Notes under the pieces: generated by a model
What the model was told of the DNA's origin: nothing
What the model saw: only the letters and a program-made list of their open reading frames with translations
Databases searched by the model: none
Translations under genes and position numbers: made by a program
Part shown: piece after piece, positions 53,095 through 64,000 of the stretch
Layout: each line of letters starts with the position of its first letter
Numbering within the stretch: position 1 is the first letter of the stretch
NCBI RefSeq assembly: GCF_022682495.2
Contig: NC_071392.1
Location: 139,200,818 to 139,264,817 of the forward strand
Reading direction: 5' to 3'
Length of the DNA: 64,000 nt
From: Desmodus rotundus
Lineage: Eukaryota; Chordata; Mammalia; Chiroptera; Phyllostomidae

Positions 53095-53110
53095 AAAGAT
53101 TTAGTTTTAA

Positions 53111-56100
53111 AAATCCAGTACAGAGAGGGAAAGAGACTGATACAATGTCACACAGCAGTTCAGGGTCAGATTTGGAGTCAGAGCTCACTTCTTTTAATCC
53201 CAGACTTGGGGCTTCTACACACTCCATAAGGGGACAACATTCCTTGCCATTGGGACAGGGTGGGGTGGGGACAGGGGTAGGAGGTGTCTCTTTGGAATTA
53301 CGGCTTGTCTTTGTTTCACAGTGTTGTATTCCAGGGGAGTTGTAAAGTTAACAACTTTGTAAACATTACCTTATTAAGTCTTCTTGGACACCCAAAGTCG
53401 CAGATCCTCTGGGTCATGGGACAAGCACTGAGCACCCAGTGAACAAACAGAGGGTAGTGTTACATTTTTCATTTCATTTAGAAAACCTGGCTTCTAATTA
53501 TAGGGTTTGTTTAACAGTCCTGGGTGGTTTATAAAGGCTTGGAGTCAGCCTGCCGTCCTAGGGGCTGGCTGAGGAGTGTCACATGGGAAGACACGGTCGG
53601 GTGGGGACAGGGAGGCAGGGAGGGGGCCTCAGCAGCAGCAGGGAGTGACGGACGAGCAAAACTTAAGCCAAGGCCTCAAGGGGACTGACTTTAAAGTAAC
53701 TCTCCCTAATCCCACCAAACAGGTTGCTCATAGCTGGAAATTGTCTCTGATAACTCCCTTCTGTCACCCCAACCCTCTCACACACAGGCAGTGAATATGA
53801 ACCTGTTCCACGGTAAGCAGGTGAAACTGATCACATGACCCTTGGGTTCGCTGTCACACCGAGGCCCCCGCAATTATTAGCACAACCCCTCCCCCTCCGG
53901 GGAAAAATGGGCTGAGGGCTGGCTCCATCTCCATGATTACTTAAATAAATTGAAGTAACTTATTTTTTAAAATAATTCCTTATAAAGTCTATAAAGTACT
54001 ATTACACTGATATGTTATATTCCCTTAGCACAAAAAAATAGAAATTAGAAAAGATAGAAGTAAAAATAGAAGTCCCTAATGTTCCATGTAATTATAATAT
54101 AATATATCACTAAAGTCCCTGTAGTCAAGCTCATTATCTAAGGAGGCAAGGGACTTATCTAGGGGACTCTGGGTGGAGAAGGAGATCATGGTGAAGCTGA
54201 AAGGCTCCCCCACTCATGCGGCCCAAGTTAGGGTGCAAGGATCTTGCCAAACTGCCCTCAAGACAAGATCCTGAAGGTCCAGCCCATCTACCACACAGCC
54301 ACGGCCCCTCCACACAGAGGGTTCCAGTGTGAGCTCAGCCCAGGCCCCTGCCTCTCAAGAAAACCTCCCCATGTCCCAAGTCTCCCCTATCTCCCAGCAC
54401 GTCCATTGCTGAGTCGGAACATGAGCTCTTGCGCACACACACAAACACACACAGCCCTCTAAGTCCCTGGGACAAGCTGGCTCTATACTTTCCTGAAGCC
54501 AGGCCTGTGGTTTCCAAAATGGGGTATCGTTCCAGGCTCAGGAAAAATATTAGGGACTTCTATTTTTATTTCTACCTTTTCTGATTTCTATTTTTTATTT
54601 ATGTATTCCCTCTGCCCTACCCCATGCTCCTCCCAGGCTCTCACCCCCTGTTCTTTCTCCCCCAGGCTACCGGAGGAGGGAGGCTAAGAGGCCTCTCCTC
54701 CACTGCTGGGGGAGGCCACATTGGTTACAGCCTCTGTGGGGGGACAGGGGACAATGCATCTCAGGATCACAAATGCATACGGCCTGTGGTCCAACAACGG
54801 CTCTTCTAGGCCTTTGTCCGAAAAAGGCGTCCCCACGTAGAAAGGACACAGGCACGAGGATGGGCTTTGCAGCATTGTTAATGTCAGAAAGGGATTAGAA
54901 GCCCTCCATGGGCTCATCCATGCATTCACGCAGGACCAGTGGCATCCACCCAGCGGGACACAGCTCTCTCTGTGACGATAGGCTGCGTTATCTGAGCTGC
55001 GTTATCAAGGAAATGAAGTAAAGTTCAGAACGGTGTGAACAATAGGCTCCTGTGTGTAAAACAAATTGCAGGGACTGTATTCATGCCTGTGTGTGGGCGA
55101 ACTTGCTAGCATGTGCCTAGGCTTCCTCGGGAAATAGACACAAAACTTGGTAAAGAGATTTCCTCTGGGGAGGGGAGGTGGGTGGCTAGGAGGTGGGCTC
55201 AGGAGGAAACTTACTGTTCGTAGGACACCATTTATACCTTTTTGATGGGGACAATAGGCAGGTGTTATGTATTCTAATAATAAACACTATTTTTAAATTA
55301 AAAAAAAATACCTGTCACTGTATGATGAGGACCATTTCATTCCCCCTCTTTCCCTCTTCTCTGGGATGGGCCCAGGAGGCCTTAACTTCATGAGTCAGCA
55401 GAGTCACCTAGAAGTGAGTCAGGTCTCGCCCTTCGCCCTTCGAGGCAGGAGCAGCCACATCCAGCATGCGTGACTGTTTTCTCCGTCCCGTCCTCAACAA
55501 CAAGTTGTCCAACCCCACTGTGGTACAAATGAAAAACCTGGGGCCCAGACTGGGGTACCCCACTACCCACCATCCCCCAGTAAGTGGTGGCAGGTCATGG
55601 TTCAGAGAAAACAATCATCTTTTTTAAAAATTTCAGTGTATCAAGAAAAAAATAAAGAAATGAATTTGGGTGGGCGAGCCGGTGGGGAAACGTATGCTGC
55701 TAGCTCCCAGCGTGCGGCACACAGGTCTGGAGCGTGGCGATGACAGCGAGCACCGGGCAGTGGGAACTTCTGCCAATGGGTTTTGGTGAGCTGCCGTTGC
55801 ACCCTGTCACTTGAAGGGGAGGCCAGGCCTCTGACTCTCAGCTCCTGCTTTCTGAGACAAGGCTGTTTCTAGTTCCCCAAATTCATCTGCTCAGAGGTGT
55901 GAATTGTTGCCAGCTGCAAAATGACCGGAGTGGGGTGACAGGTAGAGGGTTTGGGATTTAGGAGGGTGGTTTGGTGGCTTGGCAGAGTGTCCATCCGACC
56001 TACTCCTAGAATGCCTTCATTACTGCAGAGTCATAATAAGCTGAAACCATTTCCCAGTCCTCCTAGGGCTCTCAGTAGAGGTCGTATCCCTGCTTCTTCA

Positions 56101-56159
56101 TTTTAGCTGACATCAAGCACCACCATGTGGGTTTTTCCAGAGCAATGTTCCATTACTCA
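53111..56159. repeat. Intergenic, MIR and old L1 relics
   Basis: MIR-like at about 53111-53240 ('GAGAGGGAAAGAGACTGATAC'). About 54830-55310 resembles the same old L1 3' unit as at 27670 ('TTGCAGCATTGTTAATGTCA … TTCCTCTGGGGAGGGGAGGT'). The rest is unclassified. Confidence 0.45.
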
Positions 56160-56625
56160 TGTACGGGCTGAACTGTCTTTCCCCCAAATTCATATGTTAA
56201 AGTTCTAACCCCCAACACATTAGAATTTGACCTTATTTGGAAATACAGCTGTTGCAGACATGATTAGTTAACATGAGGTCATATTGAAGTAGTGTGGCCC
56301 TTCATCCAATATGACTGATGTCCTTATGAAAGGGGGGGAATTTGGAGACAGACACACACAGGGAGAACACCATGTGAACATACAGCCAGACAGCAAGCTG
56401 GTGCATCTACAAGCCAAGGAACGCCAAAGACTGTCAGCAAACCACCAGGAGCTTCTAGAGAAGCCTGGAACAGATTCCTCCTCACAGCCCTCAGAAGGAA
56501 CCAGCCCTGCCACCCCTTGACCTTGGACTCCTAGCTTCCAGAACTGGCAGGCAATACATTGCTGGTTAAGTCATGGAGTCTGTGGTACCTTGGCTCGGCA
56601 GCCCTGAGAAACTAAAATAGCCATC
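56160..56625 (+). mobile_element. Ancient LTR-type relic, no internal genes
   Basis: The stretch beginning GGGCTGAACTGTCTTTCCCC and including 'AATTCATATGTTAAAGTTCT', 'CCAAGGAACGCCAAAGACTG' and a terminal 'GCAGCCCTGAGAAACTAA' matches a common eutherian LTR consensus (ERVL-MaLR or related; family not asserted). It is degraded and shows no gag, pol or env. It contains a perfect CArG motif at 56231-56240. Confidence 0.55.
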
Positions 56626-58769
56626 GCTGGCCTGGTGGGTGTCGAAAGGCAGTTGTGGCAGACGTGAGAGTGGCTTCCTGACCCCTTGCAACATGTGTTC
56701 TCTAAGTCAACAGCGGAGCGGCCCTTTCTGATTCCAGCACTTCTGACGGCAGCAGAGGCAGCAGCTGCCCTAGCGTGGCAACTCAGTGGGGTGGTCGACC
56801 CAGTCACATCCAGGGCCCTGCTGGGAGCTTCTCCAGCCTTCCCAACAATTGTGTCAGCACCTAACTCGCTGTTGTAAGTCCCTATCTGCTTAAAATAACA
56901 GGAATGCTTTCCCACGCTGAACCTTGTCAAACGTTCAGCACTACGTTAAATAATCAGTTTTACACACTTGGCATACATAAATTCTAACACAAGGTAAGTT
57001 GTCCAGGAAGGGTATATGCCTTTTTCAATGTGATAATCCCCTTTTTGTTTCTGATAGTGAAAACAACAAATGCTCAATATGTGTTAGGAAAAAACCAAAT
57101 ACAGAAAACAATAATGGTGTAAGCCAGAATCACCCAAACCCCCACACTCTTTCAAACATCTAACTGCATTTCCACACACATGTGCAATCACATGCACACA
57201 CACGTATTGCTGGGGTGTTCCTTTGCACAGTTCAGAGTGCCGTTAGTGAGGCCTCACTGGTCACAAGGGTTCACCTGCTCAAGGCCCACGTGCTGGTGAC
57301 GGCAGGAGGTCAGCCCTGCAGTGCAGCCGCCCTCCGCAAGGCTCTGTCCGCCTTCCTCTTACGCACTTGAGGGTCTTGGGGGGGGGTCTTGTCCAGTCCC
57401 ATCTGGTGCCCTGGTGCTGTATCAACATGCTGACCACTCTAGGCATGAATGTCTAAACAGAAGCTGGTTTTGGTGAGTCACATCCCAAGTCGTGGGTCAA
57501 GTCCACAACCCCCAAAGCAGCCACAGAGGTGGAAGCTAATATTCTCTCTCTACCAGTGAAGGGCTCCAAGCCACCCACCCAGGGCCCCTTAACACAAGCT
57601 GTCCCACTCCCCGTCAGTATTCAAACACCAGGGAGTCACAGAGACTTGGACTGTGCACACCGCTGTGCCCTCCCCCACTGCCGTTCTCCCTAGTGATCCC
57701 CACTGATCCCCACCTTTCCCAGAGATGCTCCCTTTGGGCACTCCACCATGGCCGTGTCCCCTGGCCTGTCTGTAGACGAGGGTCTGGCAAAATCAGCCTC
57801 CAGCAGGGCGCCTGGCTGCATCCACCCCGTCCCCTCACACAGGCACATCTTTCATTTTAATTATGGTAGAGGACACATAGCATGAAGGTGACTATTTTAA
57901 CCACTGTAAGTGTAAATTAAGTGGTATTAAGTATAGTGTGGTGTTGTGCAACCATCATCACTGTCCATTTCCAGGGCTTTTTCACCATCCCCAAAAAGGA
58001 ACTTTATTCCCACTAAACGGTAACTCCCCATGCCCCTCCCCCTAGCTCCTGGCAACCACCATTCTCCTTTCTGCCTTTGTGATTTTGTTATTCTAGATAC
58101 CTAATAGAAGTGGAATTGTACAGTATTTAAGTATCTAGGAGGTTCTTCTTCTTCTGTTATTATTATTATTATTATTACTACCATCCTAATGGGTTTGAAG
58201 TGGCATGTCATTGTAATTTTGCAGACACATCACTCTACCTAAATAGGATTGGACCATATATATTCTTCTGTACCATGATTTTTAAACTCATTAATACCTT
58301 GTAGACAGCTTTCTGTGGAATGACACTTTTGAGAAATTGCTTTGATTACAATTATAAGCATTTTTTCTCTAACTGACTATTACTTCTCAGAATCAAGTCA
58401 GATCAGTGAAACAAAAACCTTATGCTTATCAAAGAAAACACAGGGAGCTTGATTCCTAACCCAGGGCCTGTGGCCCCTTCCAATACACAGCTGTCTCCCA
58501 CCAATCACCTCCGAGCTACGTGACCTCCGGGGGGCTGGGGGTAGGGACAGGTTGGGGGTGGGAACATGAGATGTGAGATAAAGTTTGTAGGATCCCAGCA
58601 CTAGAAGGGACTTGCAAATTGTCCCTCAGCCTCTGCTTGCATTCCTCCAGGAACAGAGGGCTCACAACCCGATCAAGCCCTTTAGCCCATTTCTTCCTTC
58701 AGTAGCTCCACTGACTGTAATTACAAAGTCCTTTTATTAGTAGTCGTTTTAATTTATATTATTATTTTA
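56626..58769. repeat. Intergenic with L1M-type 3' end and ATT microsatellite
   Basis: About 57845-58330 is an L1M-type 3' region ('TTAACCACTGTAAGTGTAAA', 'GCTCCTGGCAACCACCATTC'), interrupted by (ATT)n at about 58157-58177. 56.63-57.84 kb shows nothing recognisable. Confidence 0.5.
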
Positions 58770-59066
58770 TCCTCGCCCAAGGACACTTTTCATTGCTTTT
58801 AGAGAGAACAGAAAGGAGAGAGGAAGGGAGAGGGAGAAACATTAGTGAGAGAGAGAAGCATCTACTGGTTGCCTCCCATATGCACCCACACTGGGATTGG
58901 CGCCCAGGCTGGGGACTGTACGCGTCCAGACTGAGGATCACACGCATCTGCACCCAGATGGGGCATCAAACCTGCAACCCAGGTATGTGCCCTGACCAGG
59001 AATTGAACTCTCAACGCTTCAGCTACAGAATGATGCTCCAAGCAACTGAGCCACACTGGCCAGGGC
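58770..59066 (-). mobile_element. Ves-type bat SINE, minus strand
   Basis: Read on the minus strand it starts with AGCCCTGGCCAGTGTGGCTC (ending at about 59066) and runs through the B-box and two 'dinucleotide-rich' body segments to a CT-rich end. At about 295 bp it is longer than the other copies because the middle module (CCCA..TGGGTGCAGATG) is repeated. Confidence 0.85.
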
Positions 59067-61799
59067 TTTTATTATTTTTAAGAGTTACAATTTTGTTTTA
59101 CTTAATTGAATTTATTGGGTTAACTAGTTAATAACATATAACTTCCAGGTGCACAGTTCTATAACACAACATCTGCATATTGCATTGTGTGCTCACCACC
59201 CTCAAAGCCTTCCTTATATGAATCTAAACTCCATCTTCTTAAAGGTTCCAACTGTTCCAACTCAGCCTCCTCCTTGATCACCTGCACAAGTGAGGCATCT
59301 CTCCTGGCCCCACTTGTCCCCTATTCCTCAGCCCTCTCACCCTCCTGGCTGGGGTTACCCTTGCCCCTGACTGCACACACCCTCTGAAGACACAGAACTC
59401 ACCAAATGCACTCTCACACCCAGCTCCAAATAAGAGCCCTCCCTTCACCTCCCCAGACGCCTTTACCCGCACACACTAAGAGTATCAATGACCTGTTTCC
59501 TCTGCATGTGGAGGGATTTCAAGGCTACGTGCCACAGTCTGGAAGGAAAAGCCACTTCACACAGTGATTAATAAACCTAAAGCACTCATAACTCCCAGTA
59601 GGGGCTATGGGAGGAAATAGAAATGGCTTCAAGATGTTCGAGACAGATTTATGGAGACTGAGTCACAGATGGCTGCCTTCGGTTAGCCTTCTGGGATATT
59701 TTGGTGCCAGGACACCTCCTCTCCTCGCACATCCTAAGGACCTGTCTCCAGGTCGCTTCAGTTCCTTGCCCTGACCTCTGATAATGAATTTCCTGATAAC
59801 TGAGCTCCTTGGTGCTTAGCCAGGCACAGGATTTGGTCATTCAAATGGTGGTTCCCAACACAACTTAGACTGATAGTTTTTCTGGTTTTCTTTTCTGTCT
59901 CAATGAAGAATCCCTGATGCTTACACAGTAGCAGAGCAACCAGAAGCATAAATTGAGTTTCACAGTCTCCAGAGCATACTTTCCATAATGTTAATGGTTC
60001 CACCGGGCTGGCTTCCTCTTTGCCCCGGAATCTCACGGCGGTGCTGGGAGTGTTCAACTGGACCTCCAAGTGTAGGTGGGGGGTTGGGGTCACAGGCCTT
60101 CCCTGCCCATCATCTTATACCCCAGGTGGGGTTATGAATAGAATTCATCTTCTCGGTTCAGGAACAAAGGGGATGACATGAATGGCCAGTCTGCCGTGTG
60201 TCAGCTCCAGCGTCAGAACACAATAGTATCTCATGCTCTCGGAGCGCTTACTCTGAAGCCAGCCCCAGACTAACCCCTTCCTAAGCATGGTCTCACTTAA
60301 TCTCCACAACAATCCTAAAGGTGGGTGTTGTTTCTCACTCCATTGTACGGAAGTGAGTGAGGTTCACAGACATGAAGTAACTTTCCCAAGGCCCCCACCC
60401 TGTGGGTAGTAGCAGAGCCCCGGCCTAACCATCCCCAGGACAGGGCAGGGGCAGGAGGAGGTACCCCACCTGACCCTAGGCAATACTTCAAGGCAGGCCT
60501 TATTATCCCGTTTCACAGAGGAGGAAGGTGAGGTCAGAGCAGCAGGGAAGTAACTGTTCCAGACCTCAGAGCCAGGAAGCGGCAGAGCACAGGCCTCCCA
60601 TAGGCAGAGAATTATTTCCTCAGAGGGAAAGAAAAGGAGGTGAACTGGGAGCCTTGTAAGGTCAGGGTCTGTGTCAAGTTGAGCATCCGACACCCCTCAG
60701 GGTCAGCCACTGGCCCCACACAGGATGGCACAACTCCAGGTGCTGGAGGAACCCTGGCCCTGAGGGAGGAGCGGGAGGGGCAGCCAGGAGTTGGGGGACT
60801 GTGAACTAGAAGGGGTAGCAGCCTTGTGCCAGGGACACTGCTGGCCACTGGGAGGAGCCCTCCTCTAGCCTCCGAGCAGCTGCTCCAATGCTGGTGGCTG
60901 CCCTTCAGCAAACCCTGTCTTTCTGGCTGTTCTGCACTGGCACTGTGGGAGGTCTGGGGACACAGACCCTGGGCAGGGAGTCGTACTTCCCTGGAAGAGC
61001 TAGACAGTGAGCAACGAAACCAGTAGACACGTAAAATGAGTACATGTGAGGCAGTCACGGAGGGCAACAAGCAGTGGCAGTGGCAGAGAATTACAGAGCA
61101 GCCAGGCCAGGCCTCACCCAGAGGTGGCTGTTGAGCTGAGACCAGAAGCAGGAGGAGCCGGCTCTAGGGAGCTCTGGGGAGCTCTGGGGAAAGGGCCCTT
61201 TTGGAGGAAAGAACCGTGAATGCAAAGGCCATGAGGCATGGAAATGCTGAGGTGCCTGTCGGAGTCCAGTGGTGCTGAGGCACGAGAAAGGAGGGGTGTG
61301 TGAGGAGATGCACACAGTGCCAGCAGGAGTCTCTGGGTTCAAGCTCCTGTCCTGTGATGGGGACAAGCTTGTCCCTCCTCAGTCTCCTTTGCCCAATGAT
61401 GGGGTTGGCCTTCCAGGGTCCTCGATTTCTGGAAAGAAGATTTGCTTCCTCATGGTCCCCTGCTGCTTGCCATCCTCACTGGCCCCCAGGCTCCAGGAGC
61501 CAGGACGGGTGTCTTCCTGACTAAAGGTCCCAGAAAAATCTCAGAGCTCCCACTCCAGCCCTGGGACACAGGGGCCCAAGAAGAGGAAGGAAATTCTCAC
61601 ACATAGCTTGCTCCCAGGGATTTGCTCATGTTCCCAGGCTGACAACTGGCAACCCTCAGAACTCCATCCCCCACCCCCTTCCTCCTCCTCCTCCTCCTCT
61701 CCCTGCCTCCCTCTCCCCCAGCCCCCCTTCTTGGGTTTAATGACTTCCACATGGGCCTCTGGCAGCTGGAGCCAAGCCTCCCAGCATTGTCTGAAATCT
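59067..61799. repeat. Intergenic region upstream of the putative CARMN promoter
   Basis: About 59095-59215 has L1-type sequence ('ATCTGCATATTGCATTGTGT'). MIR relics lie at about 60225-60400 and 60480-60600. A (CCT)n polypyrimidine run is at 61680-61700. No gene is seen. Confidence 0.5.
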
Positions 61800-61889
61800 C
61801 CAAATTTAGAAGAAATATGAAAATTGTCAACCACTCCTTCCTTAGGGGGTAAAAGCAACATTCAGCACCGGGGGCAGGTCAAGGCGAGG

Positions 61890-62015
61890 CGGTCACGTGG
61901 CGGGCGCCTGGGCCAATGGGGGGCCCCGGGAGAACTCAGCACCCGCCTCACCCCAACACTGGGCTTGCTTCTTCAGCTCATATAAAGTAAAAGGCGGAGG
62001 GGCCTCTGTGGCCAG
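61890..62015 (+). promoter_or_regulatory. CARMN: Core promoter (E-box, CCAAT, TATA), probably of CARMN/MIR143HG
   Basis: In order: CACGTG E-box at 61894-61899 within a GC-rich block, CCAAT at 61913-61917, and TATAAA at 61981-61986. This well-spaced arrangement predicts a start near 62.01 kb on the plus strand. A CArG-like element one base off consensus (CCAAATTTAG) lies upstream at 61800-61809. By synteny the next transcript beyond IL17B in this direction is the smooth-muscle lncRNA CARMN, host of miR-143 and miR-145. The assignment is inference from position and promoter type. Confidence 0.55.
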
Positions 62016-62207
62016 AGAGCAGCAAGCACGGGGCTAAGAGGAGGGGAGTCCAGTGCCAGACATTTGAAAATGCCCCGGTGGCAGTGAAGGGTACCAGAGG
62101 CCCAGTCTAGTCAGTTGGGAAGCAGTGACATCCCCCTCAAGTCCCCCAGTTGGGCTGGTCTCCATCTCAGGCCGCGAGGAGCTACACCTGGACAAGACAC
62201 AGGAGAG
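62010..62207 (+). ncRNA. CARMN: Putative exon 1 of CARMN (MIR143HG) lncRNA
   Basis: About 25 nt past the TATA box begins a stretch with no long ORF that ends in a consensus donor (GAGAG|GTAAGA, intron start 62208). It lies about 20 kb upstream of the IL17B start on the opposite strand, so the two genes would be divergent, as I recall for human CARMN and IL17B. The miR-143 and miR-145 hairpins are not in the window and would lie further right. Exon identity is inferred; the donor and TATA box are seen. Confidence 0.5.
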
Positions 62208-64000
62208 GTAAGAACCAGTGGTAGATGTGGGGTGTACGAAAGGGGAGTGGGGGGCTCATAGTATCCAGGAGGATTCTGCGTCAGAGGTCTGGTCCTTGTT
62301 CTCTTGCTAACCCACCCTGTGCCTTCTGCCTCTGTGAGCCTCAGTTTCCCCATCTGCACAGGGCTGGATTTAATGATCTCTAAGCACCCTTCCTGCCCTG
62401 ACCGGATGTACAGAGTCAGTGGTCCTGTTGACTCCGAGGACTGCTTGTGGCTGAGATTAAATGGGGGTGGGAACAGAGCGAGTAGGCAGTGCTAGCATCT
62501 TGCCAGTCTGAGCTGCACTGCTGTGGCTGGGGAGTCCGGGCCCATCTCTCCGGCTTCTCGGCAGACAGTGCTTCTTCTGTGTTCTTTGAGGTTTGATTTC
62601 ACAGCTCCAAGAGCCGGGGGCTCCTGGCAAGGAAAACTGTTTTTCAATAACGGCTTCAAGAAGAAAAGCTGGAAGAGAAACCCTTATCAGCTCAGTCTCT
62701 GGCAGACCGGCAGATGGGCGGGAAGGCCAAGGAACTGGCTGGGCCGCAGCCGTGGGACGGGTGTGCTGGCTGAGAGATGGGGCCTGGGCTTCAGCCCCAG
62801 CTCTGCCTCTCGTCGCCTGGCCCTGTGGCCTTGGGCAGGTGCCCTATCCTCTCTGACCTACAGTTTTCTCTCAGTACCTTGAAGCTGTTGGATGACCAAG
62901 TATCCATGCAGAATGTGGCATCTGAGCCCCATTCAAGCCTAAAGTGCAGCCAGTGTCGGGAAGTTTTCCCAGGTGTCCCTGAGATGATTCTGCCCTTGGA
63001 CCACTGGCGTGGAGTCCAAGCAGGTGCCCGCAGCCTGTGTGAGGTTTTGGAGGTTGAGCCTCAAGTGAGGAAAGGGAGCTGAAGGGGCTCTGACGCAGGC
63101 GTGGCCCCGGACAGCCTCTGGTGGGGAAGAGGCTGATCTCTGGGTCAGGACAGCAGCGTGGGGTGGGGACAGAAGAGACAGCAGAGAACTTCAGGGGGGT
63201 GAAGTGGTGAGTGTGGGAACTCAGAGGAAGGCAGGAGATTCAAGACGGGCATCGTGGGAGGCAGGCCTGGGAAGAGGCAGAGGTCTGAGTTCAAGACTGG
63301 GAGACAAGCAGGACACATTGTTCTTCTGAACGAGCTCTGGCCACAGCTGGGGCCCAGAATAGACCCAGCATCCTCACCTCCCTCCTTCTGGTTACACAAG
63401 GCCCAAGGCCATCGTGGCCAAAAGGAAACTTTGGAATCCAATTGCCTGGGGACAGTTCTGGCTTGTTTACTTACTAGACAAGTGACTCTGGGCAAGTCAC
63501 TTGCCATCTCTGAACCTCAGTAGGGCATTGCTTGGGCCATGTGTCCCAAAGTGTGGTGTCTAAACCACTGCACACTCACCTGCTGACAGGGAATCTGGGA
63601 TGGGGCCCAGGCATCTGCACTGTAAACTCCCTGAGTAATTCCCATTCACGTGGAATTTTGAGAATGCTGTGCCGTCAAGCAACTAGGAACCCTCGCAAAC
63701 AAAGCCAAGCCAACTGAATGCACAGAAAGAGAATCCTGGTCTAGGTCACCCAGAGAGCTGACAGCAGAGCTGGAGCAGAGCCGGTCTCCCTGCCCAGCCC
63801 AGCCTAAGGTTGTAGGGACAGGAAAATGAGATGCAATGATGGTGGTCCAGCACTAAGTACCTAAGTCCTGAACACGAATTAACTTGTCGAATTCTCACAA
63901 CAGCCCTGTGAGGTAGGTGCAATTATTATCCTTATCCCCATTGTACAGATGAGGAAACAGAGATCCAGAAAGGTTAAGTAGCTTGCCTAAGGTCACATAG
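62208..64000 (+). other. Putative CARMN intron 1 with MIR and MER5-like relics
   Basis: The donor is GTAAGA at 62208. MIR-like at about 63440-63530 ('ACAAGTGACTCTGGGCAAGT'). MER5-like at about 63535-63690. MIR at about 63835-64000, running off the right edge ('CCCATTGTACAGATGAGGAA'). miR-143/145 hairpins were looked for and not found. Confidence 0.5.

Noticed and set aside
56160..56625. Endogenous retrovirus with coding capacity
   Set aside because: Only LTR-type sequence is visible; no internal genes follow or precede it.
62208..64000. miR-143 or miR-145 hairpin
   Set aside because: Neither mature sequence was found on either strand; if the CARMN call is right they lie beyond the right edge.

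Overview
This is a mammalian, almost certainly bat, genomic window. It carries four tRNA-derived Ves-type SINEs with the chiropteran 'CCCTGGCTAGTGTGGCTCAG' head, plus the usual eutherian background of MIR, L2, old L1, hAT and MaLR-type relics. The Ves copies look yangochiropteran, but species is not asserted. Genes were read by joining exons at GT/AG sites with phase checks, because nearly all coding sequence is split. The order matches the conserved mammalian block AFAP1L1 - GRPEL2 - PCYOX1L - IL17B - (CARMN/MIR143-145), human 5q32.

Layout. 844-6589 (+): the last four coding exons of AFAP1L1, an actin-binding adaptor, with the gene body off the left edge. 10713-18051 (+): complete four-exon GRPEL2 (225 aa), the mitochondrial GrpE-like nucleotide exchange factor, with a GC-rich promoter upstream and several possible poly(A) signals downstream to about 20.57 kb. 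23037-33096 (+): complete six-exon PCYOX1L (493 aa), a secretory-pathway FAD oxidase-like protein, with a TATA-less promoter carrying three CCAAT boxes and a GC box. 37724-42018 (-): complete three-exon IL17B (180 aa), a secreted cystine-knot cytokine, tail to tail with PCYOX1L. 42.1-61.8 kb: intergenic, repeat-rich, with no supported protein gene. 61.9-62.2 kb (+): a CCAAT/E-box/TATA promoter and a first exon ending in a good donor site, most simply the start of the CARMN (MIR143HG) lncRNA; the miR-143 and miR-145 hairpins would lie beyond the right edge.

The genes are syntenic neighbours, not an operon or a single pathway.

Most notable points: (1) residue 87 of GRPEL2, the redox-switch cysteine in human GRPEL2, is glycine here; (2) an intact ORF1-only L1 derivative (HAL1-like) at 51223-53094 has a perfect 16-bp target-site duplication and an open 232-codon ORF with an in-frame internal deletion; (3) a five-unit 33-bp minisatellite sits just upstream of PCYOX1L exon 4; (4) the putative CARMN promoter. 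I saw no new multi-gene system. The window is a well-conserved gene neighbourhood with a few lineage-specific changes.
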